Notes: a model not told the origin generated them from the sequence alone. Positions 8,612 through 18,008 are shown, counted from the stretch's first letter. The stretch is 64,000 nt of DNA from Mycobacterium sp. SM1 (GCF_018361265.1 NZ_JAFLNH010000001.1:1798001-1862000); one strand, 5' to 3'. A program made the numbers and translations.

Positions 8612-9535
8612 CTACGAGCGAGACGGCGTCTGGCTGTTGGCGGCGTCTGGCGGGTAGAGGAAACTGGCCGCGTTGTGATAGCACACCGCGCGCAGCCAGT
8701 CGTCGCCGAGATCAAGCCGGGTGAGCGACTGCAACGCCTCCAGATAGCCGTAGGGGATGTTGGGGAAATCGCTGCCGAACAAGATACGCTCGCCCAGCTG
8801 GCGCAGCCGCGGCAGATCGGATCGCGGGAACGGCATGGTTTCCTCGACGAATGAGGTGAACACCATGGTGGTGTCCAGCCGCACCTGCGCGGAATTCTCG
8901 CAGATATCCAGAAATTCGGTGTATTCCGGCATTCCCATGTGCGCGATGATCAACCGTAGCTGTGGGTATCGGCGCAGCAGTTGACGGATGGGGTCCGGTC
9001 CGGTGTACTTCCCTGGAGCCGGGCCGGATCCGCAGTGAATGACGACGGGAAGGCGGGCATCTTCGATAGCTCCCCAAACCCCGTCCAGCAGAGGGTCGTT
9101 GGGATCGTAGCGACCCACTTGGAGGTGCGCTTTGAACACCCGAACCCCGTCACGAATCGCGGTTTCGACATAGCCGCGGGCTTCGGGCTCGGGATAAAAC
9201 GTCGCGGTGGGCAAACAGTCCGGCGTAGATCGGGCGAATCGAGCTGCCCACTGGTTGAGCCACACCGCCATATGCGGTTTATGTGGATAGACCAGCGCGG
9301 TGAATCCGCGCACGCCGAACCGCCTGAGTATCTGGATACGTCGTAGCTCGTTGGTACGGTAGGTAATTGGCCACCGTCGTCCCACCAGCGGACCGGCCGA
9401 GTCGAAGTAGTTCCACACCTTGTCCAGCACCGACTGCGGCATGAAGTGGGTGTGCACGTCGATCAGGCCGGGTAGACCGAGGGCGGACCAGACCTGCCGT
9501 ACCGCTAGGGTCTCGTCCACCGTGCCCGCTGTCAT
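8612..9535 (-). CDS. Amidohydrolase-2 family metal-dependent hydrolase
   Basis: TIM-barrel hydrolase of the amidohydrolase-related family (decarboxylases and lactonases such as ACMSD-like enzymes). Visible metal or active-site residues: HTH (LIDVHTHFM), Lys in VFKAHLQVG, His in PVVIHCGSG, His in IIAHMGMPE, and Asp in LFGSDFPN. The substrate cannot be told. The start at 9535 (MTAGTVDETL) is preferred because GGAAG lies eight bases upstream; an in-frame ATG at 9595 would add 20 unremarkable residues. It converges with the ESX-3 operon. In M. tuberculosis the place after eccE3 is occupied by Rv0293c and tam, which are absent here, so this gene marks a local difference in content. Confidence 0.82.
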   Translation of the reverse strand: MTAGTVDETLAVRQVWSALGLPGLIDVHTHFMPQSVLDKVWNYFDSAGPLVGRRWPITYRTNELRRIQILRRFGVRGFTALVYPHKPHMAVWLNQWAARFARSTPDCLPTATFYPEPEARGYVETAIRDGVRVFKAHLQVGRYDPNDPLLDGVWGAIEDARLPVVIHCGSGPAPGKYTGPDPIRQLLRRYPQLRLIIAHMGMPEYTEFLDICENSAQVRLDTTMVFTSFVEETMPFPRSDLPRLRQLGERILFGSDFPNIPYGYLEALQSLTRLDLGDDWLRAVCYHNAASFLYPPDAANSQTPSRS

Positions 9536-9801
9536 ATGCTTCGCTTCCGTCTGGTCCTGGTCGCCGGTTGTCGGTGCGCGCCGGTCATTGTCCATCCTCG
9601 CTTAGCTTAAGAAGCGGTCGGTGCTCCGCGTGTCTGCAGCCGGCTTGCGACGGCGCTGATCAGGACCACCACTACGGGCATCCCGACATCGGGGTCCTCG
9701 TTATCCCGGTGACGTGAGAACCCTCGGCGCCGAGAGTGCAACTGGCGACGCTGCTACTCGGGAAACGTGTGGCTACTTGCACTCTCGCGGGACACGGGGA
9801 G

Positions 9802-10599
9802 TCATTGGGGGAGCCCGAGTCGCCGCGCCTCTTCCCGGTAGCGGTCCACCCACTCGTCGGAGCGCTGGTCGGCCTGGCGTTGCAGCACGGGTGGGGGAGC
9901 CAGCCGCGGATCCAGGCCCAGCGCCTCCAAAATGCCGGCGACTATCGCCGTGAGGTTGCGCCACAGCACCGGGTAGGCGACCTCGATGGGGGTGATGTTC
10001 TCTTGGGCGAACCACCTGCGCCAGCCGTTTTCCTGCTCGCGCAAAATGTTGACGATGTGGGCGATGGCGCCGGCGTGGTAGACGGCGCGCGAGTCCCGCT
10101 CGGGGTCGGGCTGCCCCCGCCAGACCTGGGTCTGCACCGCGCGCCAGAACGACACCGCCTGCGAGACCACGTCCGGCCGGTAGACGTGCACGAAAACCGG
10201 TTCGCTGCCAATGACGTCACGAATCGCGGCTCGTAGACCGGTGCCGGACCGATCCGGCAGTTGTGCGGCCCGCTGCTGCAACAGCGGGGTCTGGTTCCAC
10301 ATCAGTTTGCCCCCCCAGACCCCGTTGGGTGTGCGACCGGAGCTGCGGATGTGCTCACGCCAGGCCACCGGTGTCGCGGTGTCCGGGGTGCCGGGCTGGA
10401 GCGGATCGAGCAGCTCCAAGATCGACTCGTCGTCGACTCCGGCGAACCACTCCCGCGGCTGCGGCGCCATGCCGGTGTTCGGCAGATATTGAAAGAACTC
10501 CTGTGGCTCGCCGGCGCATCCCGTCGCCCGCAGCGATTCCACCAGCAGGGTGCTGCCGCTGCGCTGGGTGGCAAGAACCAGGTATGACGGTGCGGTCAC
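9802..10599 (-). CDS. Stf0-type sulfotransferase (Rv0295c-like)
   Basis: 265 aa, Stf0 family: PAPS-dependent transfer of sulfate to a carbohydrate, typically trehalose in the first step of sulfolipid-1 synthesis for Stf0 proper. The 5'-phosphosulfate loop TQRSGSTLL is at residues 11-19, and the 3'-phosphate region [14 protein letters not shown] follows the family pattern. The frame stays open upstream, but the GTG at 10597-10599 ([12 protein letters not shown]) matches the known start and length of Rv0295c (267 aa, recalled). The sulfatase gene lies just upstream on the same strand, so a sulfate transfer/removal pair may act on one glycolipid. The true acceptor is unknown. Confidence 0.85.
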   Translation of the reverse strand: MTAPSYLVLATQRSGSTLLVESLRATGCAGEPQEFFQYLPNTGMAPQPREWFAGVDDESILELLDPLQPGTPDTATPVAWREHIRSSGRTPNGVWGGKLMWNQTPLLQQRAAQLPDRSGTGLRAAIRDVIGSEPVFVHVYRPDVVSQAVSFWRAVQTQVWRGQPDPERDSRAVYHAGAIAHIVNILREQENGWRRWFAQENITPIEVAYPVLWRNLTAIVAGILEALGLDPRLAPPPVLQRQADQRSDEWVDRYREEARRLGLPQ

Positions 10600-10660
10600 G
10601 CGCCGAGCGTAACTATGCTTCGCCACGCGCGGATCGATACCAATTACGCTCACGCTGAAC

Positions 10661-12058
10661 TCAACTATCGCTTGATCGCTTCGTCGTCTCTTCGACGCCA
10701 CGCTCCGCGGCGATGGCGGAGCGGGCGGCCTGTGCTCTGCGATGAATCCGCAGATACGTTTGGGTGTAGCGCTCCGCGATGCGGGTACCCGCGAATTCTG
10801 ACGGGATGACGTCGCCGGTCTGCTGGCGCCAGGCGTGTAATCGGGCGGCGAGCTCGTCGGCGAGCGCATCGGCACGACCGGCGTCGTCGCCGATCAGCAA
10901 ATTATTGAGTTCGGCCGGGTCCGCCCGCAGGTCGTAAAGCTCACGTTGGGGACGCGGCGCCGCGGCCGAGGCCGTGACGGCCTGTCCCGAGGGGCTGTCA
11001 CGGATGTCCCACGGCAAATCCAGCAGCGGCCGGCGAGCATAGTTTTCGATGTAGCTGTATTCCTTTGTGCGAATCGCCCGAATGGGATCAAACGAGTCGT
11101 GATAAGTCTTTGTGGTGTACACGTGCTCACGCACCGGTGTCGCGTTGGTGCCCAGCAGATTGCCCGCATGAGACACGCCCTCGATGTCGGGGGGCTCGTC
11201 GACGCCGAGCAGGCCCAGCAGCGTTGGCACCAAATCGACGCCGCTGAACAACTCGTCATAAACACGCGGCGGTATTGCGAGCCGGGTGGGCGGGCGGATG
11301 ATCATCGCGATGCCGGTTCCGGCGTCGTACAGCGTGGATTTCGCGCGCGGGAAAGCCGGGCCGTGGTCGGTGACGAACACCACCCAGGTCGTGGCGTCCA
11401 GCCCGGTGTCGGCCAACGTGTCCAGCAACCGGCCGACCGCGGTGTCTGCCGTCGCGATGGCTCCGTAGAAGTCGGCCAGGTCCTGGCGCACCTCGGCAAT
11501 GTCGGGCAGGTAATCGGGTGGGGTGACCACGGCAGGGTTGGCCGGCTGGTAACGCTCCCGTTGGTAGGGCCGGTGTGTTTCAAAGAACCCGGCCGTCAAC
11601 AGGAACTTCTGCCCCGAGCGTATCGGGGTGCCCTCGCGCAACCATTCCTGAGCCTTGTCAACGACGTACTCGCAGTACGAATTGGACACGTCGAATTCGT
11701 CGAAACCCAGCCGCTTCGGGTAGGAGGTCTCATGTTGCATACCGAAAAGCGCTGAGTACCAGCCGTATTCGGAGAGAATTTGAGGAAGTGTTCGGACGCC
11801 TTCGTGGTACTCCCAGCCGTGATGGGCCAGGCCGATCAGCCCGTTGCTCTGCGGGTAGCGCCCGGTGAACAGCGACCCCCGTGACGGTGAGCATAGCGGT
11901 GCGGTGGCGTGCGCCCTGGTGAACAACATGCCCTCGGTGGCCAACTGGTCCAGCCGCGGGCTTGAGACGCCCGGGTGGCCGTAGACGCCCAGGTGGCGTC
12001 CTAGGTCGTGCCAGTGTATGAGCAGGACGTTGTCGTTTCGCCGGTCAGTCACAGTCAT
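10661..12058 (-). CDS. Type I sulfatase (arylsulfatase family, Rv0296c-like)
   Basis: 465 aa, alkaline-phosphatase-superfamily sulfatase that hydrolyses sulfate esters. The formylglycine signature is present as [13 protein letters not shown] with Cys56 as the residue to be oxidised. Further metal-site motifs include [11 protein letters not shown] and the N-terminal [11 protein letters not shown]. The first Asp of the usual DD pair in the N-terminal motif is replaced (HWHD), as in several prokaryotic N-sulfoglucosamine sulfohydrolase-like members. The gene lies 61 bases upstream of the sulfotransferase on the same strand and probably shares its transcript. No signal peptide is seen, so the enzyme is predicted cytosolic. 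Confidence 0.87.
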   Translation of the reverse strand: MTVTDRRNDNVLLIHWHDLGRHLGVYGHPGVSSPRLDQLATEGMLFTRAHATAPLCSPSRGSLFTGRYPQSNGLIGLAHHGWEYHEGVRTLPQILSEYGWYSALFGMQHETSYPKRLGFDEFDVSNSYCEYVVDKAQEWLREGTPIRSGQKFLLTAGFFETHRPYQRERYQPANPAVVTPPDYLPDIAEVRQDLADFYGAIATADTAVGRLLDTLADTGLDATTWVVFVTDHGPAFPRAKSTLYDAGTGIAMIIRPPTRLAIPPRVYDELFSGVDLVPTLLGLLGVDEPPDIEGVSHAGNLLGTNATPVREHVYTTKTYHDSFDPIRAIRTKEYSYIENYARRPLLDLPWDIRDSPSGQAVTASAAAPRPQRELYDLRADPAELNNLLIGDDAGRADALADELAARLHAWRQQTGDVIPSEFAGTRIAERYTQTYLRIHRRAQAARSAIAAERGVEETTKRSSDS

Positions 12059-12090
12059 CTCGCTTTATCGGCCGCTCGCTTGTTTACGAC

Positions 12091-12195
12091 CGGCGACGAT
12101 ACCGGGCGGGGAGTCGCCCGGGTTGAGGAGCCGGCCGATCGGATTTGGGCCCGGCGACGATACCGGGCGGGGGATCGCCGGGGTTGAGGAGCCGG
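12091..12195. repeat. Two direct 44-bp repeats, period 61 bp, in an intergenic region
   Basis: The block 12091-12134 recurs at 12152-12195 with a few mismatches. Each unit starts with CGGCGACGATACCGGGCGGG and ends with GTTGAGGAGCCGG. The units lie just upstream of the sulfatase gene, so they could affect its promoter region, and they resemble the small intergenic repeats (MIRU-like) of mycobacteria. The rest of 12059-12505 shows no other gene that I can support. Confidence 0.7.
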
Positions 12196-12505
12196 GTCGT
12201 TATTGGTCGCCGTGATTTTTTCCAGCCACAACCGGTTGTCCTTCCAAGGCGGCGATCAACCGATAGCTGCCGCCCGGTAAGGCGCAGGTAACCGGGCGGA
12301 AGCGGCAAACTCGGCCTCGGCATCGCCAACGTTGACCACCCGACGGCGCTGCGAAAACGCCGGTGCGCAAGAAGCCGCGACGACAACCGTGTCGTAGCCT
12401 TCCACCATGTGGGCAACGCGCAGAATCCAGCCGAAACGACAACGACGGCGTCGACCCCACTGACCCCGCAACAGCCCAGACAGCCCAGAGGGAAGCGATA
12501 CACCT

Positions 12506-12724
12506 ATGGCCTGGTTCGTCATCCGCCTCGCCAGCGGGGATTCGATCACTGTGGAAGGCGATTTCACCATCGGCTCTCATAACGGTGTGCTTACCGTCGT
12601 GCGTACCCAACAACCGCGCGCGGAAATCACGACGCACTTTTCGCCGGTCGCGTGGGTGTCCGTTGAAACCATGATCCAGCAGCCTGCGGAGGTTCCGGTG
12701 CCCGCCACCCCATCGCGGGGATAG
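12506..12724 (+). CDS. Small conserved-looking hypothetical protein, 72 aa
   Basis: Open frame of 72 codons with an upstream AGAGGGAAG about nine bases before the ATG. The N-terminal part (MAWFVIRLASGDSITVEGDF) has an alternating hydrophobic pattern suggesting a small beta-rich fold; the C-terminus is Pro/Ala-rich. No domain is recognised. It runs convergent to bluB with only eight bases between stops. Coding potential is supported by spacing and codon usage, not by homology, so confidence is moderate. Confidence 0.55.
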   Translation: MAWFVIRLASGDSITVEGDFTIGSHNGVLTVVRTQQPRAEITTHFSPVAWVSVETMIQQPAEVPVPATPSRG

Positions 12725-12732
12725 CGCAGCGA

Positions 12733-13434
12733 CTACGGACGTTCCCGCAGATCCGGCGGCGCGCCGGACAGCGCAGCCGAGTGCGGCCTCAGCCCCCATC
12801 GGTTCTCGGAGACGAAATCCGTGAGCGGCCGGGAAAAAGCCCAGCCATCAACTTCCAGCGCGGGCCGGTCCGGAAAATCGGGCACCGGGCCCAGACACAG
12901 GATGGCCACCGGTTCGGCCCCGACGGGCATCGCCAGCAAAGCTGCTAGGCGCCGCGGATCGAAAAGCGACACCCAGCCCATGCCGAGACCCTCCGACCGA
13001 GCCGCAAGCCACAAGTTCTGGATCGCGCATGACACCGACGCAAGATCCATCTGCGGTAAGGTGCGACGGCCGAAAATGTACGCCTCCCGGCCGTCGCACA
13101 GCGCGACCACCAGCAGTTCGGCGCACTCGAGGATGCCCTCGACCTTCAGCGCCAGAAATTCCTGGGCCCGTGGTCCCAGCGCTTGCGCGGTGAGCAGGCG
13201 CTCCTCGTCGACAAGGGCGTGGATCCGCCGGCGCAGCGCCTCATCGGTGATGCGGATGAACCGCCACGGCTGCATCAGGCCCACGCTGGGCGCCGCGTGT
13301 GCGGCGTGCAGCAACCGCGCCAGCACGTCCTCGGGTACCGCACTGCCGGGGATGAACCGGCGCATGTCCCGGCGTTCGGAGATCACCCGATACACGGCCT
13401 GCCGCTCCTGCGGGCTGAACGCGTGATCGGTCAT
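12733..13434 (-). CDS. bluB: 5,6-dimethylbenzimidazole synthase BluB-like flavin enzyme (Rv0306-like)
   Basis: 233-aa nitroreductase-fold protein. BluB cannibalises reduced FMN with oxygen to make 5,6-dimethylbenzimidazole, the lower ligand of vitamin B12. Family features: RRDMRRFIPG near the N-terminus, APSVGLMQPWRFI (flavin-binding region), and LAARSEGLGMGWVS. The start at 13434 (MTDHAFSPQER) is chosen over an upstream in-frame start because this matches the family N-terminus. It corresponds to Rv0306, and on its upstream side the conserved gene order stops: the accessory island begins within about 120 bases. Confidence 0.88.
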   Translation of the reverse strand: MTDHAFSPQERQAVYRVISERRDMRRFIPGSAVPEDVLARLLHAAHAAPSVGLMQPWRFIRITDEALRRRIHALVDEERLLTAQALGPRAQEFLALKVEGILECAELLVVALCDGREAYIFGRRTLPQMDLASVSCAIQNLWLAARSEGLGMGWVSLFDPRRLAALLAMPVGAEPVAILCLGPVPDFPDRPALEVDGWAFSRPLTDFVSENRWGLRPHSAALSGAPPDLRERP

Positions 13435-13777
13435 GCGGCCATCGTAGGAGCCGCGACGCGCTCGGCAGGGCACCGGCGTGCCCCGAGATCTGACGTCGCC
13501 CTTGTTATTGCACAGTTCTGCAACGGCATCCCGACGCCGAAACTCGCTGGGAAGCTGAGATGAGTGCGGGCGGGGCCCGCAAGCCGTTTCGACCCGGTTG
13601 TTGCACTGCGAAGTGGGTCGGTGGCGTCGTCGTTGAGGCCCGCATGTGGGAACCGACGTGGGCTAGCCGCCTGAGCAATTTCGCGCTCGAGTCGCTGCGG
13701 CGCCGGAACACGGTCTGCCACAAGAAATCGTTGGCCGATTCCGGCTCGCCGATCTGGTCGACGAACAGTCAACTGGT

Positions 13778-14073
13778 GCCGATGCAACGGCACCGGCTCG
13801 CTGTTCATCGACCCCGCTTCGCCGTGGCAGAACGCCTGGATCGAGTCGTTCAACGGCCGGCTCCGCGACGAACTGCTCAACTCTTCTCTTGGCGCTTCGA
13901 CTCCCTGCTGGAATCCCGCGTGATCATCGAAGACTGGCACCGCGACTACAACGCCAACCGACCCCACTCCGCCCACGGCGAACTGACCCCAACCGAGTTT
14001 GCCCTACAATGGACCATGACCCACCAACCCCAAGCCGCATAGCGACTAGACCACCAAACGGGTCCCCCTCAGG
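13778..14073 (+). pseudogene. IS3-family transposase (OrfB) 3' remnant with IS end
   Basis: Frame fragments encode the C-terminal third of an IS3-family integrase-type transposase: SPWQNAWIESFNGRLRDELL in one frame (about 13808-13870), then WHRDYNANRPHSAHGELTP in another, ending QPQAA at 14042. A frameshift lies near 13890. The expected DDE residues upstream are absent, so only a remnant exists. The last bases (14045-14073, CTAGACCACCAAACGGGTCC) look like the right IS terminus. It abuts the duplicated segment starting at 14072 and probably caused the truncation of the hydrolase gene there. Confidence 0.8.
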
Positions 14074-14234
14074 AAGGCGTCGTCGGCATCCGCGGTGGAC
14101 TTAGCGGCGTTATGAAACGCTTGCGCCAGTGCGTTGATGTGTGCGGGCCGGCCATGCTGGAGGGTGGCGTTGACCTGCCATGGATCTCCGGCCACCACAG
14201 CCAGCATGTCTTGGTCGATGTGCCGGTAGCTCAT
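14072..14234 (-). pseudogene. 5' fragment of DUF1023-type hydrolase gene, cut by IS3 remnant
   Basis: Starts at 14234 with MSYRHIDQDMLAVVAGDPWQ, the same N-terminus as the intact 618-aa hydrolase at 35719-37575, and runs for about 54 codons of homology. It then enters IS3 sequence and stops at 14046. Only the first helices of the N-terminal domain remain. It overlaps the upstream small helical gene by four bases, exactly as the intact copy does. Confidence 0.85.
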
Positions 14235-14542
14235 ATCACGTCCCGCAACAGCTTCGTGTTGCGCTCCTCTGTCCTGGTGAAATTCGCCGCCGCGTGATGC
14301 GCTTTCTCGCCGATGCCGGCGAGGGCCTTGTGATGCGCCACCAGGGTGGTGACGTGGTGGACGTGCGCGGTGCTAATGGCCGCATGGAACGCCTCGGCGA
14401 CGGCGAAGTCACCGAACATCCCCGCAAGCAGCGGTGCGCGCGAAAGGTGATTCGCGCCGTGCTGGGCGTTCTTGCCAGCGCGCTGCGAGGCGGTGGCCCC
14501 CGCGTGCAGCAGTCCGGTGTCAACGAACATTAGATAGGGCAT
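14231..14542 (-). CDS. DUF2563-like small helical protein (Rv2078-like), copy A1
   Basis: 103 aa, predicted all-helical, with the family pattern MFVDTGLLHAGA...AGMFGDFAVAEAFH...HHKALAGIGEKAHHA. Size and helical content are reminiscent of WXG100-type partners of type VII substrates, though no WXG motif is present. It overlaps the preceding proline-rich membrane gene by 23 bases and the following hydrolase start by four, so the three are translationally coupled. The second in-frame ATG (MFVDTG) is an equally possible start. The C-terminal 25 residues differ from the 37572-37883 copy more than the rest does, suggesting recombination or drift there. Confidence 0.7.
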   Translation of the reverse strand: MPYLMFVDTGLLHAGATASQRAGKNAQHGANHLSRAPLLAGMFGDFAVAEAFHAAISTAHVHHVTTLVAHHKALAGIGEKAHHAAANFTRTEERNTKLLRDVI

Positions 14543-15020
14543 TTTCTGCTAGATCCAGCGAGATATTTGAGAAACTGCGGATCGCCGTGGCGAGCGATGG
14601 CGGCGTAGCAGGGTCCAGTCGAGTCTGGAGGTAATAACCGCCGGCGAGGAGAGCAAGCCGCGCGCTTGCGGCAACCGCCTGGGTCATCACCGGCTCACCA
14701 CCACTATCAGCGCTGGTTTGCAGTGGGATGCTGGTCCGAACTTTCTCGAAGCCAGCAGATGCGCTCGCCTTGGCGTTGCTGACTTGCTGATCGGTGAACG
14801 TCGGCCCGGGCGAAGCGGGAGTGGGCTTGTTGTTTGGCAGAGGCCGAAACCAGGCGCCGATCGCGATGGCGCCGATTACCGCCAGCGCAGTGATGAGCAG
14901 GATGCGTGTCAGCCACGGCGATGGCCGCCTGGGCGCTGGTGGCGCTACCGGCGGCCACGGAGGAGACGCTATCGGCGCTGCCGGCGGCTGTGCAGGCGGC
15001 GGGAAAGGCAACTGCGACAT
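14520..15020 (-). CDS. Proline-rich single-pass membrane protein, copy A
   Basis: 166 aa: a cytosolic Pro/Ala-rich N-terminus (about residues 1-40), one membrane segment (LTRILLITALAVIGAIAIGA, about residues 42-61) and an outer helical domain. Two relatives lie at 22545-23138 and 23365-23958, and an almost identical copy at 37861-38352. The start motif MSQLP(F/P)PPP is common to all four. The function is unknown. Its position ahead of the DUF2563/hydrolase genes suggests a membrane component of the same system. Confidence 0.72.
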   Translation of the reverse strand: MSQLPFPPPAQPPAAPIASPPWPPVAPPAPRRPSPWLTRILLITALAVIGAIAIGAWFRPLPNNKPTPASPGPTFTDQQVSNAKASASAGFEKVRTSIPLQTSADSGGEPVMTQAVAASARLALLAGGYYLQTRLDPATPPSLATAIRSFSNISLDLAENALSNVR

Positions 15021-15215
15021 GGGCTTGATCGTATCGCCGCCGCGCTATCACGGTAGTCACCATGCACGCGCGGCTCCGCAACTGATCGACGTCAGTAAAT
15101 TAGCCGCTTTTGTCCACTTGCGCGATGCCGTCAGTTGCGAGCGCTTCTATGCGGCTAATCCTCGGAAACTCGCCGTACCGGGCTGCGCCCATCCACTCGA
15201 CGAGCCTGGCCGCAG

Positions 15216-15750
15216 TCAGTTGCGCCTTGGCGTAACCAGGCCGGGTGAAAATTGAGGATCGCGACCAACGGTCGCTAGGACGTCACGGGGCTTCTCTTGC
15301 TGGACCGCTTCGTTGATCGCCGTCGTCAGCGTGCGATTCCGGCCTTCCCAGGCGGCCGGTATCTTCGCGTTGTCCGCGTCGGCGCCCTGATGTGCTGCCA
15401 GCATAGCGGCGTGGGCTCGATGTTCGGCGGGCGATTGTGCAGCGCGGGCCACCAGTAAGTCTATCAGGCGACTCAGGTAAGGCCGCATGTCCAGGGATCG
15501 GGAACCAGTCCTTGCATCCGTGGCGAAAGGTGTTGTTCAGCAAGTGGATCGCACGTGTCTGCACAACCCGCGCAGTCCGTGCTTGCTCGTCGAAGCCAGT
15601 TGACAAGTGGTTGTCGTCGTGGCTGGGCGAAAATCAGCGAGCGCCCACCTGGGTAGGCGATAGGGCAAGCATCGCGGAGGCCGCCGCGATCCCACCGGCA
15701 ATCAACGGTCATGTAATTGGTCGGTGATCTCAAAGCCCAGCATTGTGCCG
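15216..15750 (-). pseudogene. Decayed exported-protein gene downstream of the lipoprotein (copy A)
   Basis: Three reading frames each hold a plausible piece in order. An N-terminal hydrophobic stretch (AGGIAAASAMLALSPTQVGA, about 15656-15715) reads like a signal peptide. A middle piece (STGFDEQARTARVVQTRAIH, about 15520-15610) follows. A C-terminal piece (MRPYLSRLIDLLVARAAQS, 15216-15488) ends at TGA. The same frames and breaks occur at 40225-40760, so the damage preceded the duplication or the pieces are misread small ORFs. No family is recognised. Confidence 0.4.
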
Positions 15751-18008
15751 TCACGGCGATGGTTGGTCATGTTGCGGCATTCACCGGAGACCCGGATAGT
15801 CCCCCCACTGGCCGGGTTTTGGGTCACGACCGCCACCACCCCGTCTTTGTGGATGACCCTTCCGTATGAGTGCCAGCCGGGTGGGGGCCCGTCGCTCCAG
15901 CCGTGGGCGACCATTGTCGAGGCGAGCTTTTCGAAATAGGCGTCGGGCTCGACCTCGGTGGGGTAACCCTTGGCGTCGTCCACAGGCCACTTGAAGCCGA
16001 TCGTCACTAATCCCCGATAGGGCGGGTCGCCTTGGTCATTGCACGACTCCCAGTCGAAACGTCCTGAGACGTCCTGCAGGTCGGCGTCTTTCGCGATCTG
16101 CTTTGCGGGCTCGATGACCTGGGCCGTGGCTTGTTGATCCGACATTGGGTTTGCCGGATGGTCGATGTCGTGGCGGTTGGGGAACATTAGCGCACATCCT
16201 CCCATCACGAGCGGCGAGGCCAACACCGCCAGCACCAGCAGCGCAGACCAGCAGCGGCCCCGACGGTCACCGCGGACGTGGAATCGGATCGAGCCGAATC
16301 CGCTGCCGGCCGGATCGAAACCCAACCCGGCAGCCGCCGGGAGGGAGATGTGGTGTTCCCTGAGATAATCCTTGAGCATCTCGCGCGGCACGCCGTCTGA
16401 ATTGCCGATCCAGCTGATCGGGTCGCTGGACGCCGAGCCGACGTAGACGTGTCCGCCGCCGAGGTGGAAATCGGCGGCGCTATGGGCCAGATCGGTGCCG
16501 GGACAACCGAGCAACACCGCGTCGTTGGCGCGCATGCCGCTGTGGGCGAACGCGTCGGCGACGGTCGTGGCCCCGTAGGAGTGCCCGATGACCGTGACGT
16601 GCTCGGGGGCCAGCCCGTTGTGGGTAACCGCCAGACCGTTGACATCCCCGGCCAGCAGATCGCCCCCGTCCCGGGCCAGCCATGGCTGGCTGACCCGGAT
16701 GTCGGTGAATCCATCGGGTGCGTCATATCCCATCCACGCCATTACCGAGGTGTAGCGATGATCGGGATCGGCCGCCAGGGACTGGTCATAGAGGTTGATC
16801 GCGTCATCGTGCCCAACCAGCCAACCCTGCGCCACGCTGCTTCCGGTACCGGGCACAATCACCACGGTATCTCGTGCCCAATCGGGATTACCGATTGCGA
16901 TCGCGGCCTTGCCCTGACCGTTAAAGGCCAACGGGTCATAAGCCCACAGCATGACGGGCCTCGGGTTTCCAGGCTTGACACCATGTGTCTCGTGGTATTT
17001 CAGCCCGTCGTGCGTTCTCACCGCGTTTTGATACCGGGTGATGTCCGCGGCCGAGAGCCCGTAGGTTGCCGGATTGCGCACCACCTCGTCCGGCGACACC
17101 CCGTGCCCCTTAGCTACATCCAAAACCCGGTTGAGATCGTCGTTCATCACCGCCTGGTTGACCGTGTCGCGGACGGCGGCGTCAATGCCATTGAGGTTGC
17201 CCAACTCTGGGGGGTGTTGGGCGATCAGCTGGTCTTTTTGCTGCTGGCTGAGCGAATCCCACCACGTGTTGACGTCTTCGGCGCTGGTTTGTGGCGGCGG
17301 AATCGGGATGCCCGGATCGTTCGGTCTCGGCGGGGACAGCGGCGCGTCGATCGCCCGGATAAGCGCCGGGTCGTAACCGTCGGCGCGCAGGTTGGCTTCG
17401 GCTGCCTGCAGTGCGCCCGCGTAGGCGTCACGAATGTGGTTGACCTGCCGCAGGGCCGCCTTGGTGTCGTCGATGGCTTCGTGGTCACAATCATGTTGGT
17501 ATTGCTCAAGCTGAGCGATGTCCGCTTTCAGCTCGGCTATCTCGTGGTCGTTGCGGGCGTGCGCGAGAAGGTTCTCGTCTTGGCGGATCAGGTCCGCGGC
17601 TTGGCCAATCCAGTCATCGAGAGCGTGCAGCCGGGCCTCCAATGCCGCGATTTGCGCATTGGCGGATCCTTGCGCCTCGGCGAGAGCGGCCCCGATATTT
17701 TCCAAGTCGACCGCGATTTTGGGCAGCTGGGCGGCTTGCACACCAAGCTGCGTGGTGGCGAGCTGCACTTCGGCTGACTCGGTGAGCGGGTGCTGCCCGT
17801 TGTCGCGGCTCCAGGCCTGAAAGCGACGACGCGCCTCAGCGAACGCGTTGTCGGCCTCTTTGATGGATTGCGCGGCGTTGTGAAACGCTTGCCCCAAGTC
17901 GGCGATTTGCGCTGGCCGGCCGTGCTGCAGGGTGGCGTTGGCCTGCCAGGGATCACCACCGGCGGCGGAAATCAGCTTGTCCAGGCTTATGTGCCGAAGC
18001 CGCACCAA
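15702..18008 (-). CDS. DUF1023-type alpha/beta hydrolase fused to an LppJ-like lipoprotein
   Basis: 768 aa. Residues 1-577 match the 667-aa hydrolase at 41279-43282: a helical N-terminal domain with GDPWQANATLQHG and long coiled segments, then an alpha/beta hydrolase domain with nucleophile elbow GHSYG (Ser477) and RDTVVIVPGTGSS. Residues from about 578 are the lipoprotein found separately at 40711-41295, including its former signal (LLVLAVLASPLVMGGC). Relative to copy B, 262 bp were lost near 16275. This removed the hydrolase C-terminus and the lipoprotein start and fused the frames. The hydrophobic lipobox segment is now internal, so the product could be a membrane-spanning hydrolase or simply misfolded. 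Known family role: DUF1023 proteins are actinobacterial serine hydrolases of uncertain substrate. Confidence 0.85.
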   Translation of the reverse strand: MVRLRHISLDKLISAAGGDPWQANATLQHGRPAQIADLGQAFHNAAQSIKEADNAFAEARRRFQAWSRDNGQHPLTESAEVQLATTQLGVQAAQLPKIAVDLENIGAALAEAQGSANAQIAALEARLHALDDWIGQAADLIRQDENLLAHARNDHEIAELKADIAQLEQYQHDCDHEAIDDTKAALRQVNHIRDAYAGALQAAEANLRADGYDPALIRAIDAPLSPPRPNDPGIPIPPPQTSAEDVNTWWDSLSQQQKDQLIAQHPPELGNLNGIDAAVRDTVNQAVMNDDLNRVLDVAKGHGVSPDEVVRNPATYGLSAADITRYQNAVRTHDGLKYHETHGVKPGNPRPVMLWAYDPLAFNGQGKAAIAIGNPDWARDTVVIVPGTGSSVAQGWLVGHDDAINLYDQSLAADPDHRYTSVMAWMGYDAPDGFTDIRVSQPWLARDGGDLLAGDVNGLAVTHNGLAPEHVTVIGHSYGATTVADAFAHSGMRANDAVLLGCPGTDLAHSAADFHLGGGHVYVGSASSDPISWIGNSDGVPREMLKDYLREHHISLPAAAGLGFDPAGSGFGSIRFHVRGDRRGRCWSALLVLAVLASPLVMGGCALMFPNRHDIDHPANPMSDQQATAQVIEPAKQIAKDADLQDVSGRFDWESCNDQGDPPYRGLVTIGFKWPVDDAKGYPTEVEPDAYFEKLASTMVAHGWSDGPPPGWHSYGRVIHKDGVVAVVTQNPASGGTIRVSGECRNMTNHRRDGTMLGFEITDQLHDR

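Noticed and set aside
16449..17777. 442-aa plus-strand ORF, repeated at 41723-43051
   Set aside because: Antisense to the hydrolase genes; open because of GC-rich codon structure, and duplicated only because the segment is.
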